From Planctomycetia bacterium (lineage in GTDB: Bacteria; Planctomycetota; Planctomycetia; Pirellulales; UBA7805): 38,820 nt of DNA. Shown one piece after another: positions 32,683 to 38,820 of this stretch; within the stretch, counting starts at the first letter, position 1, and each line of letters starts with the position of its first letter. The translations under genes and the position numbers were made by a program. The notes under the pieces are model-generated. The model ran no database searches, had not been told where the DNA came from, and saw only the letters and a program-made list of their open reading frames with translations. The stretch spans positions 1 through 38,820 of the forward strand of contig JAIOQB010000246.1 of assembly GCA_021413585.1 (NCBI GenBank). The letters are read 5' to 3'.

Positions 32683-33435
32683 TTATCCGTCACGCCGGAT
32701 CGATGCGGCGGCAAACAGGGACTCCAAACGCCGTACCGCTTCCTCGGCGGGCCTCAAAAGGCCGGTGTCGAGGTCGAGCCACGGCCGCAAATTCTCAATG
32801 GTTGGTGACAGGTAGTAAATCCGTTCCCACTCGATCAGAAATTGCTCGAAACCGCTGCTCACTTTCACGGTGGTGCGATCCCCAGTTCCAGGGACGCACA
32901 CCACACCGCGGTCTGCTTCGACGTGAGAGAGTTGCAGAGCCAGTTCCTGGTTCCCGATGCGCGGCGCAAGAACAAGCAGGCCGCCGCGATCGTTCAAATC
33001 AATGCCTGGATGGGGAATCTGCAAGTTGTCGATTTTGTGCCCTGCTTTGGCAAACATTTGCAGAATTGTCTGTTGTTGACCTTTGATTAAATCGCGAAAA
33101 CGATCTCGGCTATCGTAAATGGAAAATCGAGCCGCTTCGCATAAATCGGCGCCGCCGCCGATCGAATCGCGTCCTGGAAAGGCTCGCTGAAATTCCGGCA
33201 GCAAACCTGTCGGCGGGGTCCAGTGATAATGGAAGCAACATCGCTTCGAGCCCTGCAAAAGGAAACGGTGAATTTCCGGTGGCAGGCTGCACTTTTCGGA
33301 CTGAAGCCACGCCCGATTGTGCTCGTCCGTGGCCGGTGGTTCAATGGCATCGTCTAGCTCACTGAACCCGGGCAAATTGGAAATCTGTCGGATAAATGTT
33401 TTGGCACGTTGAACCCAACCTGCGATGTCGAACAT
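32683..33435 (-). CDS. SMI1/KNR4-like (SUKH superfamily) protein, paralogue of the neighbour
   Basis: A 250-residue cytosolic protein, first gene of a two-gene minus-strand unit. The ATG at 33435 follows AGAGGCGG. It shares with its neighbour the N-terminal helix pattern (W-x-x-RA-x-x-F-x-R), the block SLPPEIHRFLLQGSKRCCFHYHW, the core APRIGNQELALQLS, the central VVCVPG region and the end FEQFLIEWERIYYLSP. The Cys-Cys-Phe-His pair seen in both (AHCCFHWS and RCCFHYHW) suggests a common origin by duplication and divergence. Immunity to a toxin is the default idea for SUKH proteins, but no partner is visible in the window. Confidence 0.7.
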   Translation of the reverse strand: MFDIAGWVQRAKTFIRQISNLPGFSELDDAIEPPATDEHNRAWLQSEKCSLPPEIHRFLLQGSKRCCFHYHWTPPTGLLPEFQRAFPGRDSIGGGADLCEAARFSIYDSRDRFRDLIKGQQQTILQMFAKAGHKIDNLQIPHPGIDLNDRGGLLVLAPRIGNQELALQLSHVEADRGVVCVPGTGDRTTVKVSSGFEQFLIEWERIYYLSPTIENLRPWLDLDTGLLRPAEEAVRRLESLFAAASIRRDG

Positions 33436-33744
33436 ACCCGCCTCTGATACAATTTATCCTGCCCCGGTTCAGCGTCACGCCGCGTGGATTGTACCAAATT
33501 GCAAACGAGGAATCTTTGGTCAAGTTAACCAGCTTACTTTATCGTTCTCGAACTTCGATGGCAGATAACCAGGAACGAGGCGTTTCCAAACCTTTTACAG
33601 GGCGATGCGCTGCCCGACACGCGGATTGTCTCTGTTCGTTAGGCAGGGTATATTTTTAAAAAGGTGTGCCCCGAACAACTTGCCTCATCCCTGCATCGGT
33701 GGAGTGCCAGTCGCGAGATTTTGCGATTCTGCTGAGGAATAAAA
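33436..33744. other. Intergenic region inside the putative island
   Basis: About 310 bases, lower in GC than the flanking genes, between divergent genes. A T/A-rich stretch (TATATTTTTAAAAAGG) lies near 33649-33664. I found no gene, repeat copy or clear promoter. Confidence 0.4.
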
Positions 33745-33996
33745 ATGGACCTCAACACAATTCGGAAAGCGCTGCGCGAGGAGCCATTTCAACCGTTCAC
33801 GTTGAAGCTGGCCGATGGACGGGTGGAAACAATTAAACACCCAGACTTTGTCGCCGTTGGCAGCCGAATCGTCGCGGTGGTTCACGAGGACAACTCGGTA
33901 ACCACCATCGAACCACTGCTGATTGTCTCGCTGGATAAAGAGCCTCCCGGCAAGAAGGGGCGCAACCGTTCCCCAAAAAATCGGCGAGCTTCCTGA
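33745..33996 (+). CDS. Small conserved-looking hypothetical protein
   Basis: An 83-residue protein starting MDLNTIRKALREEPFQPFTL, with LADGRVETIKHPDFVAVG and then a beta strand (SRIVAVVHEDNSVTTIEPLLIVSL) and a basic tail. The pattern of EPFQPFTLKLADGR and HPDFV recurs, in my memory, in many short planctomycete hypothetical proteins; no function is known to me. The stop lies 8 bases before the tRNA 3' remnant, so this is the last gene of the putative island. The start has weak ribosome-binding context (GAGGAATAAAA). Confidence 0.65.
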   Translation: MDLNTIRKALREEPFQPFTLKLADGRVETIKHPDFVAVGSRIVAVVHEDNSVTTIEPLLIVSLDKEPPGKKGRNRSPKNRRAS

Positions 33997-34004
33997 GTCG
34001 CAAT

Positions 34005-34047
34005 GCTCATCACGTTGAGGTCGCAGGTTCAGGTTCTGTGAGGCAAA
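34005..34047 (+). pseudogene. Decayed 3' half of tRNA-fMet (possible attachment-site remnant)
   Basis: The segment starts GCTCAT and contains GAGGTCGCAGGTTC (34017-34030), identical for 14 bases to the variable loop and T arm of the intact tRNA at 31028-31101. It continues with TCTGT and GGCAA at the spacing of the T stem and acceptor end, with mismatches and one missing base. It has no acceptor pairing, so it cannot be a functional tRNA. A partial 3' tRNA copy is the usual mark of element integration at a tRNA gene. Confidence 0.7.
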
Positions 34048-34057
34048 TTCTCTTTCC

Positions 34058-34408
34058 ATGCCCGAGCCTAAAACCCTCATCGCCTACGTCGACATCGACG
34101 ACACGCTGATCCGCTCCTTCGGATCAAAGCGAATTCCGATGACCGACATGGTTCGGCATGTGCGATATCTGTTTCAGGAAGGCGTCGCGCTGTACGCCTG
34201 GAGCAGCGGCGGCGGCGAGTATGCCAGGGCGTCCGCGCGGGAGCTGGGGCTGGAGGAGTGCTTTCAAGCGTTTCTGCCCAAGCCAAACGTGATCATCGAC
34301 GATCAATCGCCCGCGGATTGGCGCCGGCTGATTCATGTTCGCCCGGGGCTGGCAGCGTCCAAGACCGCCCACCAGTACGCGATCGACGTTTACGGCCGTG
34401 TTGACTGA
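34058..34408 (+). CDS. Small HAD-superfamily-like hydrolase
   Basis: A 116-residue protein with the HAD motifs in order: motif I D12-I-D14-D15-T (VDIDDTLIRS), motif II S49 in YAWSSGG, and motif III K75 with following D81-D82 (LPKPNVIIDD). No room exists for a large cap domain, so it is a minimal phosphatase-like fold of the C0 type. The substrate is unknown. It begins 10 bases after the tRNA remnant and probably belongs to the chromosomal side of the island boundary. No strong ribosome-binding site is seen. Confidence 0.75.
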   Translation: MPEPKTLIAYVDIDDTLIRSFGSKRIPMTDMVRHVRYLFQEGVALYAWSSGGGEYARASARELGLEECFQAFLPKPNVIIDDQSPADWRRLIHVRPGLAASKTAHQYAIDVYGRVD

Positions 34409-34480
34409 CAGGCTTTTGTGTTGGTTGGCAGGCAATAGAGCACCGCAGGTTTCGGCCTGATTGACCACGCGCGCTCAAAA

Positions 34481-35140
34481 TCAAAAATGGTCCAGCTGCC
34501 GCGAGATCAGCCAACCTTCGTTGACCTTGGAAAACGTGACCGGCGTTTTCTGGCCGTTCGTTTTATCGACCGCCGTGCCGGTAGCGGAATCCCCTTCGAT
34601 CTTCAGGTCTTCCAGCCGGGAATTGCCAAACGGCAACCTGCTCTGAATGAAGTTGCCCTGCGACTTGGCATTGCTTTCCATCGCCAGAATCATGTCGCTG
34701 ATGAACGCCGGCTTGTCCTTGATGCCGGCGGCGAGCCGCTTGACCTCTTCGCTCTTCTCCGCGGGCGTTTTCTGAGGGAACTTCCCCAGAGCTTCGAGAT
34801 CGATCTTGCCCGTGTCAACGCCGTGCTGCTGAAACACCTTGTCGATTCGCGAGATGGCCTCGATTGCGCTGGGCTGAGGAGGCAGCGCCATCATCATCTT
34901 CTCCAGCGACAGCGGGCCCAACACCAGGAATCCAGCCATCTGATCCTGGGTGTCCGCCGTAAGGCACTGGCAAAAGCCCTGGTAGTCCTTCTTTTCGACG
35001 CTGGAGTTCGCCGCGTCAAACACCTCTTGCGGAGACTTGTACGAGACTGCAGCGTGCGGCGCTTTGCAACCGTGGCACGCCACCAGCACGATACCCACGG
35101 CGATGGCCCTGGACCACAAATTGGCAGTTGACCTCGGCAT
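34481..35140 (-). CDS. Lipoprotein of unknown function
   Basis: A 219-residue protein. The ATG at 35140 has AGGAG 8 bases upstream and starts a lipoprotein signal (MPRSTANLWSRAIAVGIVLV then ACHGC as lipobox). An in-frame extension to 35182 is rejected because it lacks this spacing. After the lipid anchor comes SYKSPQEVFDAANSSVEKKD, typical of small NTF2-like or DUF4878-like exported proteins in which a helix and a curved sheet form a pocket. The C-terminal strands (SATGTAVDKTNG, TPVTFSKVNEGWLI) fit that fold. No catalytic motif is visible. It is convergent with the HAD gene. Confidence 0.75.
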   Translation of the reverse strand: MPRSTANLWSRAIAVGIVLVACHGCKAPHAAVSYKSPQEVFDAANSSVEKKDYQGFCQCLTADTQDQMAGFLVLGPLSLEKMMMALPPQPSAIEAISRIDKVFQQHGVDTGKIDLEALGKFPQKTPAEKSEEVKRLAAGIKDKPAFISDMILAMESNAKSQGNFIQSRLPFGNSRLEDLKIEGDSATGTAVDKTNGQKTPVTFSKVNEGWLISRQLDHF

Positions 35141-35551
35141 GAATTTGGCTCCTGTTGTTAGGTCGCTGCGAGGAAGTTTCACTTGGACGGATTGGGATTG
35201 TCATTCATCGCACATGGCTGCTGCAGATTCAAGGGTCACCCGATGAATTTAGAACGGACGTCATTGCCTGCTGATGTTAGCCAGACGTCTTTTGACTTTT
35301 TGTGTCTTTTGCGATTTTCGTGGCGATAAGTTTTTTTGGCGCAGACAGCGCTATCAGCCTCATTCTTTTGAATTCGAGCCTCGTTGAATCTCAATACGAC
35401 TTAACAACCCCCTAATGCACAACCACGGATCCTCCTCCGCAATGCGTGCCCCACGTTTGACAATCTCAAGGTCGCTCGGCAAACTGGGGTGAATTGTTGG
35501 CTTTCATAAAGCGGTCTTCACTACCCACACCAGACTAGAAAGCTTCCCCCG
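35141..35551. other. Intergenic region with AT-rich stretch
   Basis: About 410 bases between divergent genes. A T-rich block around 35288-35335 (TTTTGACTTTTTGTGTCTTT and following) looks like a type of intergenic repeat seen in related genomes, but only one copy is in this window. No gene, hairpin terminator or confident promoter is visible; regulation of the lipoprotein and carbonic anhydrase genes should reside here. Confidence 0.4.
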
Positions 35552-36172
35552 ATGGTTCCAGCACTTGAGGCCCTCCAGCGGTTGCGCGAGGGGAACCGCC
35601 GCTTTGTTCAGGACGTGCGGAATAGCGATACGGCCGCCAATGCGTCGCGGCGCAATGAGGTGGCAGCCGCGCAGGAGCCGTTTGCCATCATCCTGGGCTG
35701 CTCCGACTCGCGGGTGCCGGCCGAGATTGTCTTCGATCAGGGGCTGGGCGATCTGTTTGTCATTCGCGTAGCGGGCAATATCGTCGCGTCGTCGCAGGTG
35801 GGCAGCGTCGAGTTTGCCGCCGCTCGATACGCGACGCGGCTGGTGGTCGTGCTAGGTCATACCAGTTGCGGGGCGATTCTCGCCACGCTGGAAGAACTGC
35901 AGCGGCCGTCGGAAAACCAGTCTCGCAGCTTGCGCTCGATCGTAGACCGAGTGCGCCCTTCGGTCGAGTCGCTGCTGCTGACGGAATTGAGGCACGATCC
36001 CGAAGCCCTGATCAGCCGCGCCGTGCGGGCCAACGTCCGCCTCTCGGCAAACCATCTGCGCTACGGCTCGCCCGTGCTGGAGCAGTTGATTCAGAACGAA
36101 GGGCTGATGGTGGTCGGGGCGGAGTATTCGCTCGAGACCGGCGTGGTCGAGTTTTTTGACGGAGTGCCGTAG
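35552..36172 (+). CDS. Beta-class carbonic anhydrase
   Basis: It interconverts CO2 and bicarbonate in the cytosol. The 206-residue length is normal for the class. Zinc ligands and catalytic dyad are present: C50-S-D52-S-R54 (GCSDSRVPAE) and H103-T-S-C106 (VLGHTSCGAI); the NIV segment after RVAGN is also typical. There is no signal peptide. The ATG at 35552 has no strong ribosome-binding site. It appears to be a single-gene unit. Nothing nearby (no SulP or bicarbonate transporter) narrows its role beyond pH or carbon supply. Confidence 0.93.
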   Translation: MVPALEALQRLREGNRRFVQDVRNSDTAANASRRNEVAAAQEPFAIILGCSDSRVPAEIVFDQGLGDLFVIRVAGNIVASSQVGSVEFAAARYATRLVVVLGHTSCGAILATLEELQRPSENQSRSLRSIVDRVRPSVESLLLTELRHDPEALISRAVRANVRLSANHLRYGSPVLEQLIQNEGLMVVGAEYSLETGVVEFFDGVP

Positions 36173-36270
36173 GACCGTTTTCCGCGTAGCCCGAAAATGA
36201 CGATTGTCTATAATGACGTCGTCCAATGAGTCCCGCTGAACGTCGGCCTCAATACACGAGGACCAATACC

Positions 36271-36474
36271 ATGCAAATGCACTTTTCACTTGAATATTGG
36301 CGCGACGAAGATTGGTTCGTCGGCCGGCTCAAAGGGGTGCCCGGGATCTTTAGCCAAGGAAAAACACTGGCTGAATTGGAAGACAATATCCGCGACGTCT
36401 ATCAACTGATGATGCAGGACGAGGAATCGCCCCCGGCCGGCTCGCAAGTCAAAGAATTGACGGTCGAGGCATGA
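36271..36474 (+). CDS. hicB: HicB-family antitoxin
   Basis: A 67-residue protein. I start it at the ATG 36271, which follows GAGGA; an ATG-free extension to 36226 is less likely. It has the HicB partial RNase H-like fold signature (FSLEYWRDEDWFVGRLKGVP, GIFSQGKTLAELEDNIRDVY). It is shorter than HicB proteins with a DNA-binding C-terminus, so autoregulation may be absent or rely on another factor. It overlaps the toxin gene by four bases (ATGA at 36471-36474), a tight coupling with antitoxin first, the reverse of the common hicA-hicB order. Confidence 0.85.
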   Translation: MQMHFSLEYWRDEDWFVGRLKGVPGIFSQGKTLAELEDNIRDVYQLMMQDEESPPAGSQVKELTVEA

Positions 36475-36647
36475 AGCGCCGGCAGTTCGTCGCTGAACTT
36501 GCGCATGCCGGCTGTGTCTTGCACCGGCACGGTTCGCGACACGATATCTTTCGCAATCCAGCCAACGGCCTGAAGGCCCCAGTGCCGCGGCATTCGGAGA
36601 TTGCCGAAACTCTTTGCCGCATTATTCGCAAGCAACTCGGCCTCTAG
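36471..36647 (+). CDS. hicA: HicA-family toxin (mRNA interferase)
   Basis: A 58-codon gene overlapping hicB by ATGA. The translation starts MKRRQFVAELAHAGCVLHRH, then GSRHDIF with the catalytic histidine position of HicA (GSHH in many homologues, here GSRH, H24) and PVPRHSEIAETLCRIIRKQL. HicA has a double-stranded-RNA-binding fold and cleaves mRNA independently of the ribosome (family knowledge). The size and both motifs fit. It is presumably held inactive by the HicB encoded just upstream. Function depends on H24 being the catalytic residue despite the changed neighbour. Confidence 0.88.
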   Translation: MKRRQFVAELAHAGCVLHRHGSRHDIFRNPANGLKAPVPRHSEIAETLCRIIRKQLGL

Positions 36648-36904
36648 TAGATTTCATCTGCCAGATGAGACGCGAGCCGCTCACACGGCCGCGCCGGAAG
36701 TCAGGTTTCGCCTGATAGGTGGGGACCTACGCAGCGCGAGAGCGTGTTGGTTGTGCTTGCACTGGCAAAGCCAGTGGCACACGGGCAAAGGCGAAAACCA
36801 GGGACGGGGTTGCTGGTTCTGCGAGTTCGCTCGCACATTGCGGCCCCTCACTGGTCCGCCTATCATGAACTGGTGCCCCGCCGTTTCCCCCACCGAGCCC
36901 ACCC
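36648..36904 (-). repeat. Intergenic region with inverted family A repeat (copy 4)
   Basis: 36746-36823 is the reverse complement of family A, including CACTGGC-AAA-GCCAGTG and AAAGGCGAAAACCAGGGACG. The short stretch before it (36661-36740) resembles a decayed B/E sequence. The rest is the leader of the histidine-kinase gene. Confidence 0.75.
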
Positions 36905-38323
36905 ATGCGCTGGCCGCTGCGAAATCAGATCCTGCTGCCGATGACGGCGGTGATCCTGGCCGCGCTGTTTGGCGTCACGCTGCTCAATGCCTATCTGTCC
37001 GTTTCAAGGGCAGAAGCCCAGATTGAGCGGCAGTTGCGGAACGTCGCCAGCACGCTTTCGGAATCGCGATTTCCGCTGACCGACGCGGTGCTGCGGCAAA
37101 TGCGAGGGCTTTCGGGCGCGGAATATGTATTGTCGGATCGCAGCGGCAAGGTACTGGCCGCCAGCGATCGCGAGCACGACGCCGACGCCGGGCTGCTGGC
37201 GGGCGACGTGCTCGACCAGCCGCAGATTCAACTCAGCCGGACGGTGCGGCTCGGCGACCGGGAGTTTCTCCACGCCGCCGTGCCGCTGATGCGCGGCACC
37301 GGGCCGAACACCTCGCTGCTGCGACTGCATATTTTCTATCCTGAAAGCAGCTACAGCGAAGCGTGGCGGCAGGCGGCGTATCCGCCGTTGATCGTCGGGG
37401 CGATTGGGCTGGCGCTGGTGGTGTTGCTGGCCGCGGTGATCTCCGCACGCGTGGCGGTGCCGCTGGCCCAATTTCGCGAACAGGTGGGCCGGCTCCCCGA
37501 CGGAAGCTTCGCCCCGCTGCCGCTGCCCAGCCGCGACGACGAGGTCCGCGACCTGGCCGTGGCCATCAACCGCATGGCGGAAATGCTCTCTGCCTACGAA
37601 GAGAAGATTCGCCGCACCGAGCAATTGCGCACGCTAGGGCAACTCGGCGGCGGTATCGCGCACCAACTGCGAAATTCGATCACCGGCTGCCGGATGGCGC
37701 TCGATCTGCATCGCCGCGAATGCCCCTTGGACGACGCCGACGAAAGCCTCGACGTCGCCTCGCGGCAGTTGATGCTGATGGACAATTTCATCCGCCGGCT
37801 GCTGATCCGCACTCCCTCCGACTCGGCCACCCGCGCGCCGGTGGAGTTACCCAGCCTGGTGGAGCGGATGTTGCCGCTGCTGCGCCCCGCCGCCGCCCAT
37901 GCGCATGTGGAACTGCTGGTGGAAAACGAGGGAGAACCGGCGGTGGTGCATGGCGTGGATGAAGATTTGGAGCAGTTGCTGATCAATCTGGTGATCAATG
38001 CGATTGATGCGGCGGCCAGCGACGCCACCGCCATCAACTCGGCGGCGCAACCCGCCGGCTCGCGGTTCGTGCGCGTGACCACCCGCACCACAGCGGACGA
38101 CCGGGCGATCCTGGAAGTGCAAAACACCGGCCGCGGCCCGGATCCACGGATTCAAAGCCGGATGTTCGATCCGCTGGTCACCACCAAGCCGGACGGCACC
38201 GGACTGGGCCTGTCGATCGTCGCCGACATTGTGCAGCGGCACGGCGGAAAGATCAGTTGGCAGCAGCAGGATCGATTGACGACGTTTGTGGTGGATGTGC
38301 CGAAGTGTGATACGGGGACTTAA
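36905..38323 (+). CDS. Membrane sensor histidine kinase
   Basis: A 472-residue inner-membrane sensor. Membrane helices lie at about 9-31 and 160-183 with a periplasmic domain of about 125 residues between them; a HAMP linker follows at about 184-240. The dimerisation/phosphorylation helix carries H253 in GGGIAHQLRNSITG. The ATPase part has the N box (NLVINAIDAA, N365) and G2 (GTGLGLSIV). The G1 box reads N407-T-G-R-G where DxGxG is usual. The ATG at 36905 follows the family A repeat. The response regulator begins 112 bases downstream, so the two form a two-component system; the AHQLRN sequence is of the NtrB/AtoS type, which often pairs with sigma-54 activators, matching the NtrC-like receiver. 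Confidence 0.9.
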   Translation: MRWPLRNQILLPMTAVILAALFGVTLLNAYLSVSRAEAQIERQLRNVASTLSESRFPLTDAVLRQMRGLSGAEYVLSDRSGKVLAASDREHDADAGLLAGDVLDQPQIQLSRTVRLGDREFLHAAVPLMRGTGPNTSLLRLHIFYPESSYSEAWRQAAYPPLIVGAIGLALVVLLAAVISARVAVPLAQFREQVGRLPDGSFAPLPLPSRDDEVRDLAVAINRMAEMLSAYEEKIRRTEQLRTLGQLGGGIAHQLRNSITGCRMALDLHRRECPLDDADESLDVASRQLMLMDNFIRRLLIRTPSDSATRAPVELPSLVERMLPLLRPAAAHAHVELLVENEGEPAVVHGVDEDLEQLLINLVINAIDAAASDATAINSAAQPAGSRFVRVTTRTTADDRAILEVQNTGRGPDPRIQSRMFDPLVTTKPDGTGLGLSIVADIVQRHGGKISWQQQDRLTTFVVDVPKCDTGT

Positions 38324-38324
38324 A

Positions 38325-38402
38325 GTACCCCTCACGCTCCGCGTGAGGTTTTGCATCTCGCTCCAGAGTGTGAACCGACATCACACGGAGCGTGATGGGT
38401 AC
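38325..38402. repeat. Inverted-repeat element with terminator-like hairpin between kinase and regulator
   Basis: The 78-base element begins GTACCCCTCACGCTCCGCGT and ends with the imperfect complement ACACGGAGCGTGATGGGTAC. Inside the left part, CCTCACGC (38330-38337) and GCGTGAGG (38341-38348) form a perfect 8-bp stem with a TCC loop followed by TTTT (38349-38352). This could attenuate transcription into the regulator. ATGGGTACT is then repeated just after it. Confidence 0.75.
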
Positions 38403-38435
38403 TATGGGTACTATTTTTCAAGACAGGGAATCGCA

Positions 38436-38820
38436 ATGTCCAGACTTCTAATCGTCGACGACGAGCAAGCGATCTGCTGGGGGATCGCCAAACTCGGCCA
38501 GAGCGAAGGGCACGAGGTGCATACCGCCTCGTCGGCCGAAGAGGGTTTGCTGCTGGCCGAGCAGCACCCTCCCGACGCGATCGTGCTCGATGTCCGCCTG
38601 CCCGGCATGACCGGCCTGGAAGCGATGCAGCATTTTCGTCAGCGCGCAGGTCAGGTTCCCATCGTCGTCGTCACCGCCTACGGCGACCTGCATACCGCGG
38701 TCGAGGCGGTGAAGAACGGGGCGTTTGACTATCTGGTAAAACCGTTCGATCTCGATCAGGTGCAGGCGGTGCTGGCCAGGGCATTGCTCAAGATTCCGGA
38801 TCGACCGGCGGATGGCGACG
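38436..38820 (+). CDS. Response regulator, NtrC-like receiver (3' end outside window)
   Basis: The frame starts at ATG 38436 (AGGGA about 9 bases upstream) and is still open at the window end, giving 128 residues. It is a full receiver domain: acidic pocket D8-D9 (LLIVDDEQAI), phosphoacceptor D52 (IVLDVRLPG), T80 (VVTAYGD) and K102 (YLVKPFD). The ending of the domain into a linker (ARALLKIPDRPADGD) suggests an output domain outside the window; with the NtrB-like partner a sigma-54-dependent AAA+ activator is the best guess. Confidence 0.85.
   Translation, partial: MSRLLIVDDEQAICWGIAKLGQSEGHEVHTASSAEEGLLLAEQHPPDAIVLDVRLPGMTGLEAMQHFRQRAGQVPIVVVTAYGDLHTAVEAVKNGAFDYLVKPFDLDQVQAVLARALLKIPDRPADGD

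Overview
This high-GC bacterial window looks like a planctomycete, probably of the Pirellulales type. The evidence is the density of large multidomain Ser/Thr kinases (TPR-kinase, kinase-WD40), an FHA-trypsin membrane protein, a squalene-cyclase-like repeat protein with a long Pro-rich N-terminus, a DUF6786/SGNH/GH116 sugar locus, and several families of short hairpin repeats between genes. These repeats generate long spurious ORFs in the intergenic spaces. No database search was possible, so family names rest on motifs read directly from the translated sequence.

Layout. 1-2668: end of an unassigned membrane protein and two exported hypothetical proteins. 2911-12779: a signalling block with an FHA-transmembrane-coiled-coil-trypsin-like protease (2911-5304), a DUF3885-like small protein (5363-5950), a TPR plus Ser/Thr kinase protein (minus strand, 5981-8053) and a 1457-residue protein with a HEPN-like N-terminus, Ser/Thr kinase, transmembrane helix and about fourteen WD40 units (8406-12779). 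13087-13842: an exported hypothetical. 14263-21450: a tripartite RND efflux pump, with the outer-membrane factor on the plus strand converging on a minus-strand adaptor/permease pair. 21912-26691: a DUF6786 gene broken by an internal deletion, an SGNH esterase and a GH116 glucosidase-family enzyme. 26969-28423 (minus): a c-di-AMP synthase fused to YbbR (CdaR-like) repeats. 28759-30717 (minus): the squalene-cyclase-like repeat protein.

31028-34047 runs from an intact initiator tRNA-Met to a decayed copy of that tRNA's 3' half. It contains hypothetical genes and two tandem SMI1/KNR4-like (SUKH) genes, which reads as the remains of a small tRNA-integrated island. After it come a HAD-like protein, a lipoprotein, a beta-carbonic anhydrase, a HicBA toxin-antitoxin pair (hicA is only 58 codons), and a histidine kinase followed by a response regulator cut off by the window end.

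The most unusual signals are: (i) the possible phospho-signalling/protease cluster with a HEPN-like motif on a receptor-like kinase; (ii) repeat elements whose first bases supply or abut the stop codons of several unrelated genes; (iii) the tRNA half-copy bounding the SUKH genes, and the atypical anticodon stem of the initiator tRNA; (iv) the CdaA-CdaR fusion with RHA in place of the RHR motif; and (v) an RND permease with an extra central membrane insertion.
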